DNA of 64,000 nucleotides from Pyrinomonadaceae bacterium (lineage in GTDB: Bacteria > Acidobacteriota > Blastocatellia > Pyrinomonadales > Pyrinomonadaceae): the NCBI GenBank assembly GCA_014534425.1, contig JACVRN010000008.1:1-64000 (forward strand), written 5' to 3'. The position numbers and the translations under genes are program-made. This document shows, piece by piece, positions 19,633-30,038 of this stretch. The notes under the pieces are model-generated. The model saw nothing but the letters and a program-made list of their open reading frames with translations, was not told the DNA's origin and searched no databases. Within the stretch, counting starts at the first letter, position 1, and the number at the start of each line of letters is the position of its first letter.

Positions 19633-20127
19633 ATGTATTGTCCATCCTGCGGACTTCAACAAACACAGGACTTGAGATACTGCCCGCGTTGCGGAGCCAA
19701 TCTAGCGCCCATTAACCAGGAATCTCCTGCGCCGAGCCTGGTCGGGCCTATATGGGCCGTGTCCGTAGCCGTCACTCTGATTACGCTCGCGGGCTTCGGA
19801 TTCATCTTCATCTTCGCCCTGATTCTCATCAGCAAGGGCATCACGATAAACGGCTCGCCACTTCTGCTTATCATGTTCTTCCTGCTTGTGGTGCTAATCA
19901 TCGCAGTGCTTCTGTCGCGCCAGCTATCCAGGCTGCTCAGTCTTTACCACACGCCTCAGGCGCAAACGAAAAATAGCGCGAGAGCGAAAACAGGTGAATT
20001 GGCGGGAAGCGCTGCGGCCCCTCAGCTTGAAGCCGTGAGCGAGTACCCGGTCAGCGTGACCGAGAGCACAACGCGCACCTTCGAGCCTGCGCCCGGAGAC
20101 AGGCAAACGAAGCAAAATATTCCGTGA
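19633..20127 (+). CDS. Zinc-ribbon membrane protein
   Basis: MYCPSCGLQQTQDLRYCPRCGA plus two TM segments. Confidence 0.75.
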   Translation: MYCPSCGLQQTQDLRYCPRCGANLAPINQESPAPSLVGPIWAVSVAVTLITLAGFGFIFIFALILISKGITINGSPLLLIMFFLLVVLIIAVLLSRQLSRLLSLYHTPQAQTKNSARAKTGELAGSAAAPQLEAVSEYPVSVTESTTRTFEPAPGDRQTKQNIP

Positions 20128-20165
20128 AAGTCTAATTTGAATCTGCCTTTTTAAGCTATACAGGT

Positions 20166-20194
20166 TTGCCGCTATGGCTTAAGTAAGGTATAAT
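20166..20194 (+). promoter_or_regulatory. Sigma70-like promoter TTGCCG-N17-TATAAT
   Basis: -35 at 20166-20171, -10 at 20189-20194, upstream of RRM gene. Confidence 0.6.
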
Positions 20195-20210
20195 TCTTCT
20201 CGGTTACATA

Positions 20211-20242
<32 letters not shown>

Positions 20243-20433
20243 GCGCCTCAAGTCTCAGGCGGCGGCGTTTGGATGAGTACGAGAGCAGGCCGTAGACAAT
20301 TTCAGAAGCCGCTCTACTTTTTGAGCATCCGAACGCGAGCCTTCGCTGCCGACCGTTACAACGAAGCCCACTTAGTTTCGAAGCTTCTCTTAACGTTCCT
20401 CGTATTTTGAGGAAAGAGGAAGAACTTACTTTT

Positions 20434-20808
20434 ATGTCCATGAAACTCTACGTCGGGAATCTTTCATTCCAGACGACCAACGAAGATTTGCAGCAGTTGT
20501 TTGAGCAGGCCGGAACGGTCGAGTCAGTCAACGTTATTGAAGACCGTGAAACGGGCCGCTCGCGCGGATTCGGTTTCGTAGAGATGGCGTCGAACGAAGA
20601 AGGCCAGAAGGCCATTGAGCAGTTCAACGGCAAAGAGCTTAACGGTCGCAACCTGAACGTCAACGAAGCACGCCCGCGCGAAGAGCGTGGCCCGCGTGGC
20701 GGCGGCGGCGGCGGTGGTCGCGGCGGTTTCGGTGGAAATCGCGGCGGCGGAAGACGTGACTTCGGCGGTGGCGGCGGTGGTCGTAACGACCGCTCGCCTC
20801 GCTGGTAA
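20434..20808 (+). CDS. RRM RNA-binding protein with Gly-rich tail
   Basis: [11 protein letters not shown] (RNP2), RGFGFVEM (RNP1), [14 protein letters not shown] tail. Confidence 0.92.
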   Translation: MSMKLYVGNLSFQTTNEDLQQLFEQAGTVESVNVIEDRETGRSRGFGFVEMASNEEGQKAIEQFNGKELNGRNLNVNEARPREERGPRGGGGGGGRGGFGGNRGGGRRDFGGGGGGRNDRSPRW

Positions 20809-20844
20809 TCCTGCAAGGAAAACCGGCGACACTTTATCCATAAA

Positions 20845-20880
20845 GCGCCTCCGGCAAACTACAGGGTTCGCCGGAGGCGC
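20845..20880 (+). terminator. Rho-independent terminator
   Basis: GCGCCTCCGGC / GCCGGAGGCGC followed by tcaagtttt. Confidence 0.75.
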
Positions 20881-20947
20881 TCAAGTTTTGTCAGTAGTGA
20901 AACGAAAGCATGCCCAGTTAAGACTTTCAAACTTAAGGAGAATTTTA

Positions 20948-21169
20948 TTGGCAAAAGAAGACCTGATTCCCGCAGAGGGCGTGGTGGTGGACAAACTGCC
21001 CAACGCTTTCTTCAAGGTAAGGATTGATGGAAGCGACCACGTAGTACTGGCCCAGATTTCCGGCAAGATGCGTAAGAACTACATACGCATCCTCGCAGGC
21101 GACCGCGTCAGCGTAGAGCTATCCCCCTACGATCTTTCAAAGGGACGCATTACTTATAGATATAAATAA
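20948..21169 (+). CDS. infA: Translation initiation factor IF-1 (TTG start)
   Basis: [72 protein letters not shown]; aaggag RBS. Confidence 0.93.
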   Translation: MAKEDLIPAEGVVVDKLPNAFFKVRIDGSDHVVLAQISGKMRKNYIRILAGDRVSVELSPYDLSKGRITYRYK

Positions 21170-21251
21170 CGAGTCCAGAGAGACTGGAGAGAAGAAAGAA
21201 TCTAGTTGACTCTCCAGACTCCCAAGACTCTCCAGACTTAATTTAGGAGGT

Positions 21252-21608
21252 ATGATGGAGAAAGAGACTTTCAGAGTTGGCGACCGTGTGGAGAAGCTGT
21301 GTGTGGTGTGCGGCGAGGAGCGCGGTCATGTGGTAGCGTCCGTGACCAAGAGCGGGCGCATCTCGCGCGTCAGTTGCCCGCAGTGCGGCACTCGCAGTTC
21401 CTTTAAGTCGGGCACCAGAACGAGCGAGCGCGCAAGCATGAAGGCGAGCGCGCCTTATGATTGGACGCGCACGTATCGCACCGGACAGACCCTTCTGCAT
21501 CCCACCTATGGGCCGGGCGAAGTCGTTGCCGTCATTGAGCCGCAGAAGATTGACGTGCTCTTTAACGACCGCATGCGTCGTCTGATACATTCAAGGATTC
21601 AGGCATAA
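21252..21608 (+). CDS. Zinc-ribbon protein, hypothetical
   Basis: CVVCGEERG...CPQCGTRSSF; C-term GQTLLHPTYGPGEVVAV. Confidence 0.75.
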   Translation: MMEKETFRVGDRVEKLCVVCGEERGHVVASVTKSGRISRVSCPQCGTRSSFKSGTRTSERASMKASAPYDWTRTYRTGQTLLHPTYGPGEVVAVIEPQKIDVLFNDRMRRLIHSRIQA

Positions 21609-21640
21609 GCGTTTCGCCGGAAGCCGAACGCCCTTTTGTG

Positions 21641-21714
21641 AAGCCCTCGAAGGAGGGGAAAGAAGCTCTCAAGCCTTGAGAATCTTTCGCCCCTTCGAGG
21701 GCTTGTTGCTTTTT
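21641..21714 (+). terminator. Rho-independent terminator
   Basis: AAGCCCTCGAAG / CTTCGAGGGCTT then TTGCTTTTT. Confidence 0.75.
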
Positions 21715-21998
21715 AAGAGGCGGGAAAATAATTTAAAAGAGCCGCGCCGCCTTTTTATTTTTATGAAGACTCTCACGCGCTCATCCCTGACGAATGAAAT
21801 TCATTTTGCTTGAGATAAATTAGACACAAAAAGCGCTCAACATACGCTCACACAGGAAAATTGCACGCGCTGAAAAGGGACGCCCCCAATCGTCCAGCGA
21901 GCCGAAAGTGAAATCCCCTGCAAATAATTTTCTGATTACTCGGACACTGGTCTGATTTGAAAACGGTAAAAGTAATTTCGTTCAGGGGGAGAAATTTA

Positions 21999-23024
21999 AT
22001 GGCTACTAAGAGACGGAAAACGGAAAATGGAAACGTGGGGCAGGGAGCGGGCGGGGTGCTGAAGAATCTGAGCGCGGAGCAATTGGCGCGCGGCCTGGGC
22101 TGGTTCAGCATAGGGCTTGGCCTAGCAGAGTTTCTTGCTCCACGCGCGATTGCGCGCATCTCCGGCGTCAAAGGAAACACCACCTTGATTCGCTTGTTCG
22201 GGCTTCGTGAGATAGCGAGCGGCGTGGCTATTTTCGCGCAGGATAGCAGGACGGGCAAACCTGCGGAAGCCGTGTGGGCCAGGGTTGCGGGAGATGCGCT
22301 GGACTTGGCTTGCCTGGGCGCGGCCTTCGCCTCGCCTGATTCAGAGAAGGGCAAGGTCGCTTTCGCCACGGCGAACGTGCTCACGGTGACGGCGCTTGAC
22401 GTTATCTGCGCGCAGGCGCTCAGCAGCAAGGACGCTACGACAACAACAGCAGGAGGTACAAGCCAGGTGAGAAAGAGCCTGATAATCAATCGCGCGCCCG
22501 AAGAGCTTTACCGGTTCTGGCGCAACTTCGAGAACCTGCCGCGCTTCATGCAGCATCTTGAATCAGTGCAGGTGTTGGATGAAAGACGCTCGCATTGGGT
22601 GGCGAAAGCGCCTGCGGGAACTTCGGTCGAGTGGGACGCAGAGATTACAGAAGACCGTCCGAACGAGCTTATTTCATGGCGCTCTCTGGAAGGCGCGGAC
22701 GTGGATAATTCCGGCACGGTTCACTTCACACGCGCGCCCGGAGGACGCGGCACGATTGTCAAAGTAGACCTCGGTTACAATCCGCCAGGCGAAGTCATTG
22801 GCCGAGCCGTAGCCAAGCTCTTCGGCGAAGAGCCTGGCGCTCAGGCGCTTGAATCCATGCGCTGCCTGAAGCAGTTGATGGAGGCTGGCGAAGTCATTCT
22901 TTCGGACGGAACGGTCTGGGACAACGGATTGCTCACGCAGCGCCCCGCGCAACCCGTCGAGAGAGGCGAGCTTGGAGAGGCGCAGAGTGTGAACACCAGC
23001 CGCGCCGCGTCGTCTCGATCCTGA
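21999..23024 (+). CDS. SRPBCC/polyketide cyclase-like membrane protein
   Basis: C-term [34 protein letters not shown] cagggggag. Confidence 0.85.
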   Translation: MATKRRKTENGNVGQGAGGVLKNLSAEQLARGLGWFSIGLGLAEFLAPRAIARISGVKGNTTLIRLFGLREIASGVAIFAQDSRTGKPAEAVWARVAGDALDLACLGAAFASPDSEKGKVAFATANVLTVTALDVICAQALSSKDATTTTAGGTSQVRKSLIINRAPEELYRFWRNFENLPRFMQHLESVQVLDERRSHWVAKAPAGTSVEWDAEITEDRPNELISWRSLEGADVDNSGTVHFTRAPGGRGTIVKVDLGYNPPGEVIGRAVAKLFGEEPGAQALESMRCLKQLMEAGEVILSDGTVWDNGLLTQRPAQPVERGELGEAQSVNTSRAASSRS

Positions 23025-23073
23025 AGCGTGTCCGGCTCGGAAACAATGGCTAATTCTTAAAGGGGGGAACGTA

Positions 23074-24246
23074 ATGAGAGCAAACTGTTGGTACGGTAAA
23101 CAGGACGTGAGGGTTGAGCAGGTGCCCGACCCGAAAATTTTGAACCGGCGCGATGCTATAGTCAAAATCAGTTCGACGGCCATCTGCGGCTCAGACCTGC
23201 ATCTTTATAACGGCTTCATGCCCACAATGGAGAAGGGCGACATCCTCGGCCACGAGTTCATGGGAGAGCTTGTCGAGGTTGGCCCGGATGTTAAGAACCG
23301 CAAAGTCGGAGACCGTGTGGTGGTCTCCTTTCCTATCTCCTGCGGCAACTGCTTCTTCTGCCAACAAGAGTTGTATACGCTCTGCGAAAACTCTAACCCG
23401 AACGCGTGGATGGCGGAGAAGATGTTCGGCCATAGCCCTTGCGGCATCTACGGCTACTCGCATTTGACGGGCGGCTTCGCGGGCGGGCAAGCCGAATACG
23501 CTCGCGTGCCGTTTGCTGACGTGGGCACTTTGAAAGTCCCGGAAGAAATGCCGGACGAGCAGGTTTTGTTTCTCTCGGACATCTTTCCCACGGGCTACAT
23601 GGGCGCGGAGATGTGCGACATACGCCCGGGCGATACGATTGCCGTCTGGGGCTGTGGCCCCGTTGGACAGTTCGCCATGGCTAGCGCCTATCTTTTAGGA
23701 GCCGAGCGAGTGATAGGCATAGACCGTTTTCCCGAACGCCTTCGTATGGCGCGAGAGGGAGCAAAGGCCGAGACCATCAACTACGAAGAGCAGAACGTCT
23801 ATGACGCTCTGATGGAGATGACGGGCGGGCGCGGGCCTGACGCCTGCATAGACGCGGTCGGATTGGAAGCGCACGGAGGCCACGGAATCGTCTACGCCTA
23901 TGACCGTGCGAAGCAGGCTTTGATGTCGGAGACGGACAGGCCCATAGCCCTGCGCGAAGCCATCATGGCCTGCCGCAACGGCGGAACGGTCTCCGTCATA
24001 GGCGTCTACGGCGGATTGATAGACAAGTTTCCTATGGGGTCTTTCATGAACCGCTCTCTGACCATGAGGACAGGCCAGTGCCACGTTCAGCGTTACTGGG
24101 GCAAGCTGCTTGAGCGAATCGAGCGAGGCGAGATAGACCCCTCGTTCGTCATCACGCACCGCATGAGACTGGACGACGCGCCGCACGGCTTCGACATCTT
24201 CACCAACAAAGAGGATAACTGCATCAAGATAGTCATGAAGCCCTGA
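23074..24246 (+). CDS. Zinc-dependent alcohol dehydrogenase (formaldehyde dehydrogenase-like)
   Basis: [45 protein letters not shown]. Confidence 0.92.
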   Translation: MRANCWYGKQDVRVEQVPDPKILNRRDAIVKISSTAICGSDLHLYNGFMPTMEKGDILGHEFMGELVEVGPDVKNRKVGDRVVVSFPISCGNCFFCQQELYTLCENSNPNAWMAEKMFGHSPCGIYGYSHLTGGFAGGQAEYARVPFADVGTLKVPEEMPDEQVLFLSDIFPTGYMGAEMCDIRPGDTIAVWGCGPVGQFAMASAYLLGAERVIGIDRFPERLRMAREGAKAETINYEEQNVYDALMEMTGGRGPDACIDAVGLEAHGGHGIVYAYDRAKQALMSETDRPIALREAIMACRNGGTVSVIGVYGGLIDKFPMGSFMNRSLTMRTGQCHVQRYWGKLLERIERGEIDPSFVITHRMRLDDAPHGFDIFTNKEDNCIKIVMKP

Positions 24247-24261
24247 AGCTGACGGGCCGAG

Positions 24262-24300
24262 AAATAGTAGGGGCAGGGTTCGTCACGGCCCCTACTATTT
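24262..24300. terminator. Bidirectional terminator
   Basis: AAATAGTAGGGGC / GCCCCTACTATTT between convergent genes. Confidence 0.75.
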
Positions 24301-25704
24301 TGCCTGTCTTCGGCTCAGCTTAAAAAAGAAGTAGACCGGGAGACCTAGCGCAATCAGCAACAGCCCGACGGCGGATTCTATGGGGCTTGTCTGGATTGTG
24401 TTGATGACGAGCCACGCGGCTCCGAGTACGGAGAGAAGCGGCACCACTGGATAGCCCAGTGTCCTGTAAGGTCGCCGCGCTTCCGGCATCTTTCGGCGCA
24501 GGACGAAGACCGCTATCGCCGTGACTCCGTAAAAAAGCCAGAGGGCGAATATCGAATAGGTCGTCAGTTGGTCGAACGTTCCCGAAAGCGCCAGCACGCT
24601 CGCCCACACGGCCTGAAACAGAATAGCCCACACGGGCACATGACTGCTTGAACTAACCTTCCCCAGTCTTGAAAAGAAGAGTCCGTCTCTCGCCATTGCA
24701 TAGGGCACACGCGCCGTCCCCAAGATTACGGCATTCAAAGAGCCTGCAATCGAAACGACGAAAGCTATTGAAATCAGCCCTAGTCCGAGCGAGCCTGAGA
24801 ACGTCTGCACGGCTTTCGCAGCGACGGGCATAGCGTCTGGGTGCGCGCTTGAGTTAGATGTCGTGACTTCGCTCACGGGCAGCGCGTAGAAGTAGGAGAG
24901 ATTAGTCAGCACGTAAACGAGCATCACCGCGAGCATGCCGAAGATTAATGCGCGCGGCACGTTGCGCTCCGGGTTGCGAACTTCGCCCGCGACTATGGGC
25001 AGCGAGTACCAACCGCTATAAGCCCAAGATGCCGCAATCATCCCCGCGCCGAATGATTGCACCATGCCCCACTGCGTCGCGCTGGCTGGAGCCACAAGAT
25101 TCGACCACCTAGCGCTCGGCGAGAGAAAAAAGACGCCCGCGACTATTGCAGCTATGATTAAAATTTTCGCGCCCGTCAGCACGGACTGCACGCGCCCGCC
25201 GACGGCCACGCCCAGGCAGTTGATGGCCGAGAAAAAGATTATAGCCGCGACGGCTACTACTTGCTGCAAGCCTAACTGCCAGTGAATCTCTTGGCCGAAG
25301 AGGTTAAAGTTGCGCTCGACCCACGCGCCTCCCATCGGCACGAGCGCCGAGAGAAAGATTGCGAAGCCCGTGCTGATGGCCGCGATAGCGCCGGTCGCGG
25401 CCACTGCGACCTGCATCCAGCCCCACAGAAACGCAGGCACCTCTCCGTAAGCTTTGTTCAGATAAACGTACTCGCCGCCGGTTCTGGGAAACATCGCGCC
25501 GAGTTCTGCGTAAGTGAGCGCGCCCGCAAGAGAGAGAAGGCCAGCCGCCACCCACGCCAGCATAACCAGAACGGGGCTTCCCAACTGCTGAGTCATGACG
25601 GCGGTTTTCAGGAAGACGCCGGTTCCTATGACGCCGCCCACGACTATAGAGGTCGCGTCCGTCAGCGTCAGGGCGCGCACGAGCTGCTTCTTAGGCTCAT
25701 TCAT
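24295..25704 (-). CDS. APC family amino acid permease
   Basis: About 12 TM; VVGGVIGTGVFLKTAVM; GGEYVYLNKAYGE. Confidence 0.92.
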   Translation of the reverse strand: MNEPKKQLVRALTLTDATSIVVGGVIGTGVFLKTAVMTQQLGSPVLVMLAWVAAGLLSLAGALTYAELGAMFPRTGGEYVYLNKAYGEVPAFLWGWMQVAVAATGAIAAISTGFAIFLSALVPMGGAWVERNFNLFGQEIHWQLGLQQVVAVAAIIFFSAINCLGVAVGGRVQSVLTGAKILIIAAIVAGVFFLSPSARWSNLVAPASATQWGMVQSFGAGMIAASWAYSGWYSLPIVAGEVRNPERNVPRALIFGMLAVMLVYVLTNLSYFYALPVSEVTTSNSSAHPDAMPVAAKAVQTFSGSLGLGLISIAFVVSIAGSLNAVILGTARVPYAMARDGLFFSRLGKVSSSSHVPVWAILFQAVWASVLALSGTFDQLTTYSIFALWLFYGVTAIAVFVLRRKMPEARRPYRTLGYPVVPLLSVLGAAWLVINTIQTSPIESAVGLLLIALGLPVYFFFKLSRRQAK

Positions 25705-25718
25705 TTATGCACATGGAC

Positions 25719-27077
25719 TCACTTCTCAATCCTGCTCCCGCGAAGGGAAAGACCTATGCTGTCCGCCTGATTCCTACTATAAAGAACTCCGGGGCCGTCA
25801 ACGGCTTTCTCTGCAATCGCTCCGTCTTCTCCTGCTGCGAGCTTCGATGAAGGGTCAACGTAAATACGATTGCCTCTGACTATGCCGCTTACGTCGCCGC
25901 CTTCTATGAGGACAGCCAGGTTGGCCGTGAAGCCGCAGGAGATGACAGTGTTATTAATCATCTCGAAATTGGCCGCGCTGCTAATCTTGATGCCGTCGTA
26001 AACACGCCTTACAGTATTATCGCTCAAGTGAACGTTCGACGCGCCGTTTATCCAGATGCCTGAGCCTGCTATGTAATTTCCGCTCGCTGAGAGCAGAGCG
26101 CCCTCGATTCTATTATTCGTCACGTACACAGGGCCATAAGAGTTCGCGGGGATGCGGACTGTGTTCTGTACGAGTATGCCGTGCAGGACTTTTACGCCCG
26201 TGGTGTAAACGGATTTCGTCGCGTCAATAACATTCCCTCTGAATTCCAGATTGCGAATCCTGTCCTGAGGACTGTTCGGCTCAACGTCAATCGGCACACA
26301 CCCCGGCGCGTTCCTGTCGTCCTGGCCCGGACTAATCATGCGGTTATTTAAGACCTTGATATTTTCGCCGTTGACGACCGAGATATTCTGAGAAGCCACA
26401 TTCGTGAACAGGTTGTCGCTGATGAGAACGTCTCTCGCATAATTGCCATCAACGCTCGAGCCGCCCGCGTTGATGCCTATGGTCTTCGTGCCGTTGAGCC
26501 ACACGCGCTCGACCGAGCAGTTACGGCAATTCCCAAGAGAGATGGTCTGCGGCGCGGAGTTAAAGGAATTCGCAGCGCCCTTTATCTGCAAATCTGTAAT
26601 ATGAATATTGTCCGTCGTCGCTTCATTACGCAGAGAGCCGTCGTAGTTGATAATCACAGTCCATTTGTTGTACGCGGCGGAAATCTGTGCGCTCGATTCT
26701 TGCAGGACGGTGCTCGTCCCGGCGCCCATAATCTTCGAGTTCGATTTGAGACGGATAATGCCGTCCGGGCCGCTATCGATAAAAGCCGAAGGGTAAGTGC
26801 CTGCGGCGAACTTCAGTGTATGAAAGCTTGAGATAGTAACTTGCGTATCAATGCTGCCCGCTTTGCCCGCAGCAGGCGAGACCTGAATCTCCCCTGCATT
26901 ATTTCCAAGCGCGGCATCACAGGCATTTATCTTCGCGCCCAAATCATCGCCAGCCATTTTATTAGCGACACAGACGGCGGCTGCGCTCGTCGTCCTGCTG
27001 CGAGTCTGCCCGCACGCGGTCGCCGTCAACACCACCGAGATTAAAACCGACAGAATAAAGGCTGCTACTGTTTTCAT
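25719..27077 (-). CDS. Right-handed parallel beta-helix protein, secreted
   Basis: Signal peptide; repeated N-x-I/V turns (ISDNLFTNV, VLNNRMIS, LSDNTVRRV). Confidence 0.8.
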   Translation of the reverse strand: MKTVAAFILSVLISVVLTATACGQTRSRTTSAAAVCVANKMAGDDLGAKINACDAALGNNAGEIQVSPAAGKAGSIDTQVTISSFHTLKFAAGTYPSAFIDSGPDGIIRLKSNSKIMGAGTSTVLQESSAQISAAYNKWTVIINYDGSLRNEATTDNIHITDLQIKGAANSFNSAPQTISLGNCRNCSVERVWLNGTKTIGINAGGSSVDGNYARDVLISDNLFTNVASQNISVVNGENIKVLNNRMISPGQDDRNAPGCVPIDVEPNSPQDRIRNLEFRGNVIDATKSVYTTGVKVLHGILVQNTVRIPANSYGPVYVTNNRIEGALLSASGNYIAGSGIWINGASNVHLSDNTVRRVYDGIKISSAANFEMINNTVISCGFTANLAVLIEGGDVSGIVRGNRIYVDPSSKLAAGEDGAIAEKAVDGPGVLYSRNQADSIGLSLRGSRIEK

Positions 27078-27108
27078 AATCCAATTCCGTCCGAGAAAAA
27101 ATTAACTG

Positions 27109-27187
27109 TAGGGGGCAGGGACAAGTCCTCTGCCCACCTGTCTTTATAGAAATGACGGCGGGCATCGGACTTGTCCCTACCCCTATA
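27109..27187. repeat. Long imperfect inverted repeat (REP/terminator-like)
   Basis: tagggggcagggacaagtcc ... ggacttgtccctacccctata. Confidence 0.6.
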
Positions 27188-27200
27188 TTATGCTGACCGC

Positions 27201-29897
27201 TCAAGGAGCAGCGAAGCGTTTACGATATTCTTCCGAATAGATAAACCCGAATATCAGATGATGTATATCTCTCGGCGGTATCCCTGCACTCGCCCTCCCA
27301 TTCGTAAACACATCCACCCAATCACTCCATCCCAAAAGATTCGGGTCATTCAAACTCGGATCCCTCCGCAGCAATGAGAAATAGAGCAGCGTCACCTCTC
27401 CTCTTGTAAAATACTTGTCATACACTACCTTCTGCTCGACAAACGCTTTCACCGTCTGTCCCACTGAGAGTGTTCCACTGGCTCTCAGGTTAATTAACTC
27501 CTGACGGCCATACTGTGTCGGCTGTCCGGGCTGTGTCGTCGCCGTCGCCGGCAGTGTCACACCTGCTGCCTGCTCCAGCTTCGTGATTAACTGTGCTGCC
27601 TCAGACGACTGCAATGAATCTCCGAAGCGATTAATAAACCCGCTCTTATTGGTGAATTCCTGTAAGTACAGGTCTAGATTCTGTTGCTGCTCGGCGACCG
27701 GGACGTTAAATGTCTTCAGGAGAGCCATATCGGGGACGAATTCCAGGTAGAGAGGGAGTCTGCCGATGCCGACCTCGTAGAGGCGGTAGATGAGGAATGC
27801 CGTGTTGGTGGACTCAGGGCTGGTAAAGAAGCCGTGTGTGACGTGAGCGCGGTCACAGCTTGGAGGAGCGCCGAGGAAACCTTTCTCTGGGCCGCAAGTG
27901 TTCAGCACATTAAGCCAGTCGTTGAAGCCTTGCTGGTCAGGTTCGCGGTCGAGGAAATCTAGATAGAGTTGGCGCACGAAGAATGCATTATTCAGATATG
28001 GATTGTTGGCTCCGGTCGTAGGCGTCTGGTCATTGTCGATGATGGTGATGGTGGCCTGTGTGACTGCGCCGAGGCTTGCGCCCACCGGATTGGATAGCTG
28101 TATGGTGAAGAACTCGTTGTTCTCAACGTACCCGTCGTTGATGATGGGGATGTCTATGGTCTTTGTAGCTTCTCCGGCAGCGAACCTCAGAGTCCCGCCT
28201 ACGAATGTGTAGTCGCAACGCTGAGAGGCCAGTCCTGTGACCTGACTGCATTCGTTGCCGCCCGATTGATCCGAAGTCATGTACTGAACGGTCGCCGCAG
28301 CCGAAGTGTCTCCGGTGCGCGTCACGTTTATGCTGAGAGAAGCGAAGCCCTGCGGAGTGTTCACCGCGCCTTCGTTGATGCTGTAGCTTGAATTGCTCAA
28401 CTCCACAAGCTTCGGCTGGTTATTAACCATCTGCCCGCCGGAGAGCGTTCCAGTCGAAGCGTTGAAGTTACTGTCGCCGCCGTATTCGGCTGTGATGGTG
28501 TGCGTGCCGACTGTTAATGATGAAGTGGTGAAGGTGGCTACGCCGCTCGCGTTCAAGGCCACGGGCGAGCCTAGATTATTAGCGCCGTCTTTGAACTGCA
28601 CAGCGCCGGTAGGAGTTCCCGAAGCCGAAGTAACGGTCGCCGTAAAGGTCACGCTCTGCCCGAAGACCGAAGGGTTAGAGGATGAAGCGACTGTCGTGGT
28701 CGTGTTGGCTTTCACCACGCCCGCAGGATACTGAATCTTGAAGACGGCGCTGCTGCCTCTTGCCAGATAATAGAGGCTGCCGTCCGGGCCTACTTTCAAA
28801 TCCACAGGCTGGTTGATGCCGGATGCAAAGTCCGACGCCGTATTGTTCGTGGTGTTGAGCAGCTTAATCCAGCCGCTACACAAATCAGCAAAGAAGTAGT
28901 TGCCAACGTACGCGGCAGGGAATTGAACGAAGGAAGGATTATAAAAGGCTCCGCCAGCGATGGCGCAGCCTGTGATGGCGGCCCCCGTGTGACGGTAAGA
29001 GAAAATCGGCCCACGGAAACGCGGGTCGGTCGTGGGGCCTTCCGTGATGGGCCAACCGTAATTCGAGCCTACTATACCGTCGTTAATCTCTTCCCAAGTG
29101 TCCTGTCCTACGTCGTTGATGAAGAGGCGGCCCGTGCCGGGCTGGAAGGCGAACGTGAAAGGATTCCTCAACCCCAGCGCCCAGATGGCCCTGTTTTTTC
29201 CGGTCGCGGAGTTGAAGAAAGGATTGTCCGTGGGGATTGTCCCGTCCGAATTGATGCGTAGCACTTTCCCCAAGAGGTTCGTCAACGTCTGAGCGTTCGA
29301 CGGATTGGCATTCTCGCCCACGGCTATATAAAGCTTGCCGTCAGGCCCGAAGTGTATAGCGCCGCCGTTATGATTCGTGGCCGAGCTTAGATTGTCCAAC
29401 TCTAAAATCACAGTCTCGCTGCCTGCCACGGCCACGTCGCCGTTGGCTGTAAAACGGCTCACGCGATTGTGCATGGGTATAGCGCCCGTCGTGTAGTAAA
29501 CGTAGACGAAGCGGTTATTTGAAAAGTTAGGGTCGAAGGCGACTCCAAGAAGACCACGCTCGCCCGAAGGGTCTACGTTGACCGTCACAAACGGAGTCGA
29601 AAGCAGCACGCCGTTCTTGATGACGCGCAACTGCCCGTTCTGTTGACAGACGAACAAACGCCCGTCAGGAGCAAAGCTCATGGCGGTCGGGTTGGTTAAC
29701 CCGCTTGCGACCATCGTTTCAGTAAAGCCTGCGGGCAAAGTTGCGGCGTTGAGTGAAAAGAGAGTGCCCCAGAATAAAAGGAGCGCGGCGGAAAGAATGT
29801 GCCGTAAGGATGAGCGTATAAATTTACCAGGACTGTTTGTGACTGTGTGGTTCGATTGTCTAGAACTGTTTCTAACCGACTTGCTAATGCTCCCCAT
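27201..29897 (-). CDS. PQQ-dependent sugar dehydrogenase-type beta-propeller with Ig-like, Calx-beta and DUF4214-like domains
   Basis: SGERGLLGVAFDPNF, NHNGGAIHFGPDGKLYIAVGE; TTVASSSNPSVFGQSVTFTATV; FVRQLYLDFLDREPDQQGFNDW. Confidence 0.88.
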   Translation of the reverse strand: MGSISKSVRNSSRQSNHTVTNSPGKFIRSSLRHILSAALLLFWGTLFSLNAATLPAGFTETMVASGLTNPTAMSFAPDGRLFVCQQNGQLRVIKNGVLLSTPFVTVNVDPSGERGLLGVAFDPNFSNNRFVYVYYTTGAIPMHNRVSRFTANGDVAVAGSETVILELDNLSSATNHNGGAIHFGPDGKLYIAVGENANPSNAQTLTNLLGKVLRINSDGTIPTDNPFFNSATGKNRAIWALGLRNPFTFAFQPGTGRLFINDVGQDTWEEINDGIVGSNYGWPITEGPTTDPRFRGPIFSYRHTGAAITGCAIAGGAFYNPSFVQFPAAYVGNYFFADLCSGWIKLLNTTNNTASDFASGINQPVDLKVGPDGSLYYLARGSSAVFKIQYPAGVVKANTTTTVASSSNPSVFGQSVTFTATVTSASGTPTGAVQFKDGANNLGSPVALNASGVATFTTSSLTVGTHTITAEYGGDSNFNASTGTLSGGQMVNNQPKLVELSNSSYSINEGAVNTPQGFASLSINVTRTGDTSAAATVQYMTSDQSGGNECSQVTGLASQRCDYTFVGGTLRFAAGEATKTIDIPIINDGYVENNEFFTIQLSNPVGASLGAVTQATITIIDNDQTPTTGANNPYLNNAFFVRQLYLDFLDREPDQQGFNDWLNVLNTCGPEKGFLGAPPSCDRAHVTHGFFTSPESTNTAFLIYRLYEVGIGRLPLYLEFVPDMALLKTFNVPVAEQQQNLDLYLQEFTNKSGFINRFGDSLQSSEAAQLITKLEQAAGVTLPATATTQPGQPTQYGRQELINLRASGTLSVGQTVKAFVEQKVVYDKYFTRGEVTLLYFSLLRRDPSLNDPNLLGWSDWVDVFTNGRASAGIPPRDIHHLIFGFIYSEEYRKRFAAP

Positions 29898-30038
29898 GCT
29901 TGTCTTCCTTTTCTCACAAATATCCCTAAGGAGGGGATGTCGCTATATAAAATTGAGGGAGACATCAGGGCAGTGGGGACATTCCAGCACTACTCTTGAT
30001 AACTGTCAAATACAAAATTGCGGGTGCATACTGATGGT

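Noticed and set aside
20697-20790. GGC/GGT-rich repeat tract considered as microsatellite
   Set aside because: Codes for the RGG/Gly-rich tail of the RRM protein
20448-20816. Proline-rich 122-aa minus ORF
   Set aside because: Complement of the Gly-rich tail of the RRM protein
25282-25770. 162-aa plus ORF
   Set aside because: Antisense to APC permease; no RBS or motif
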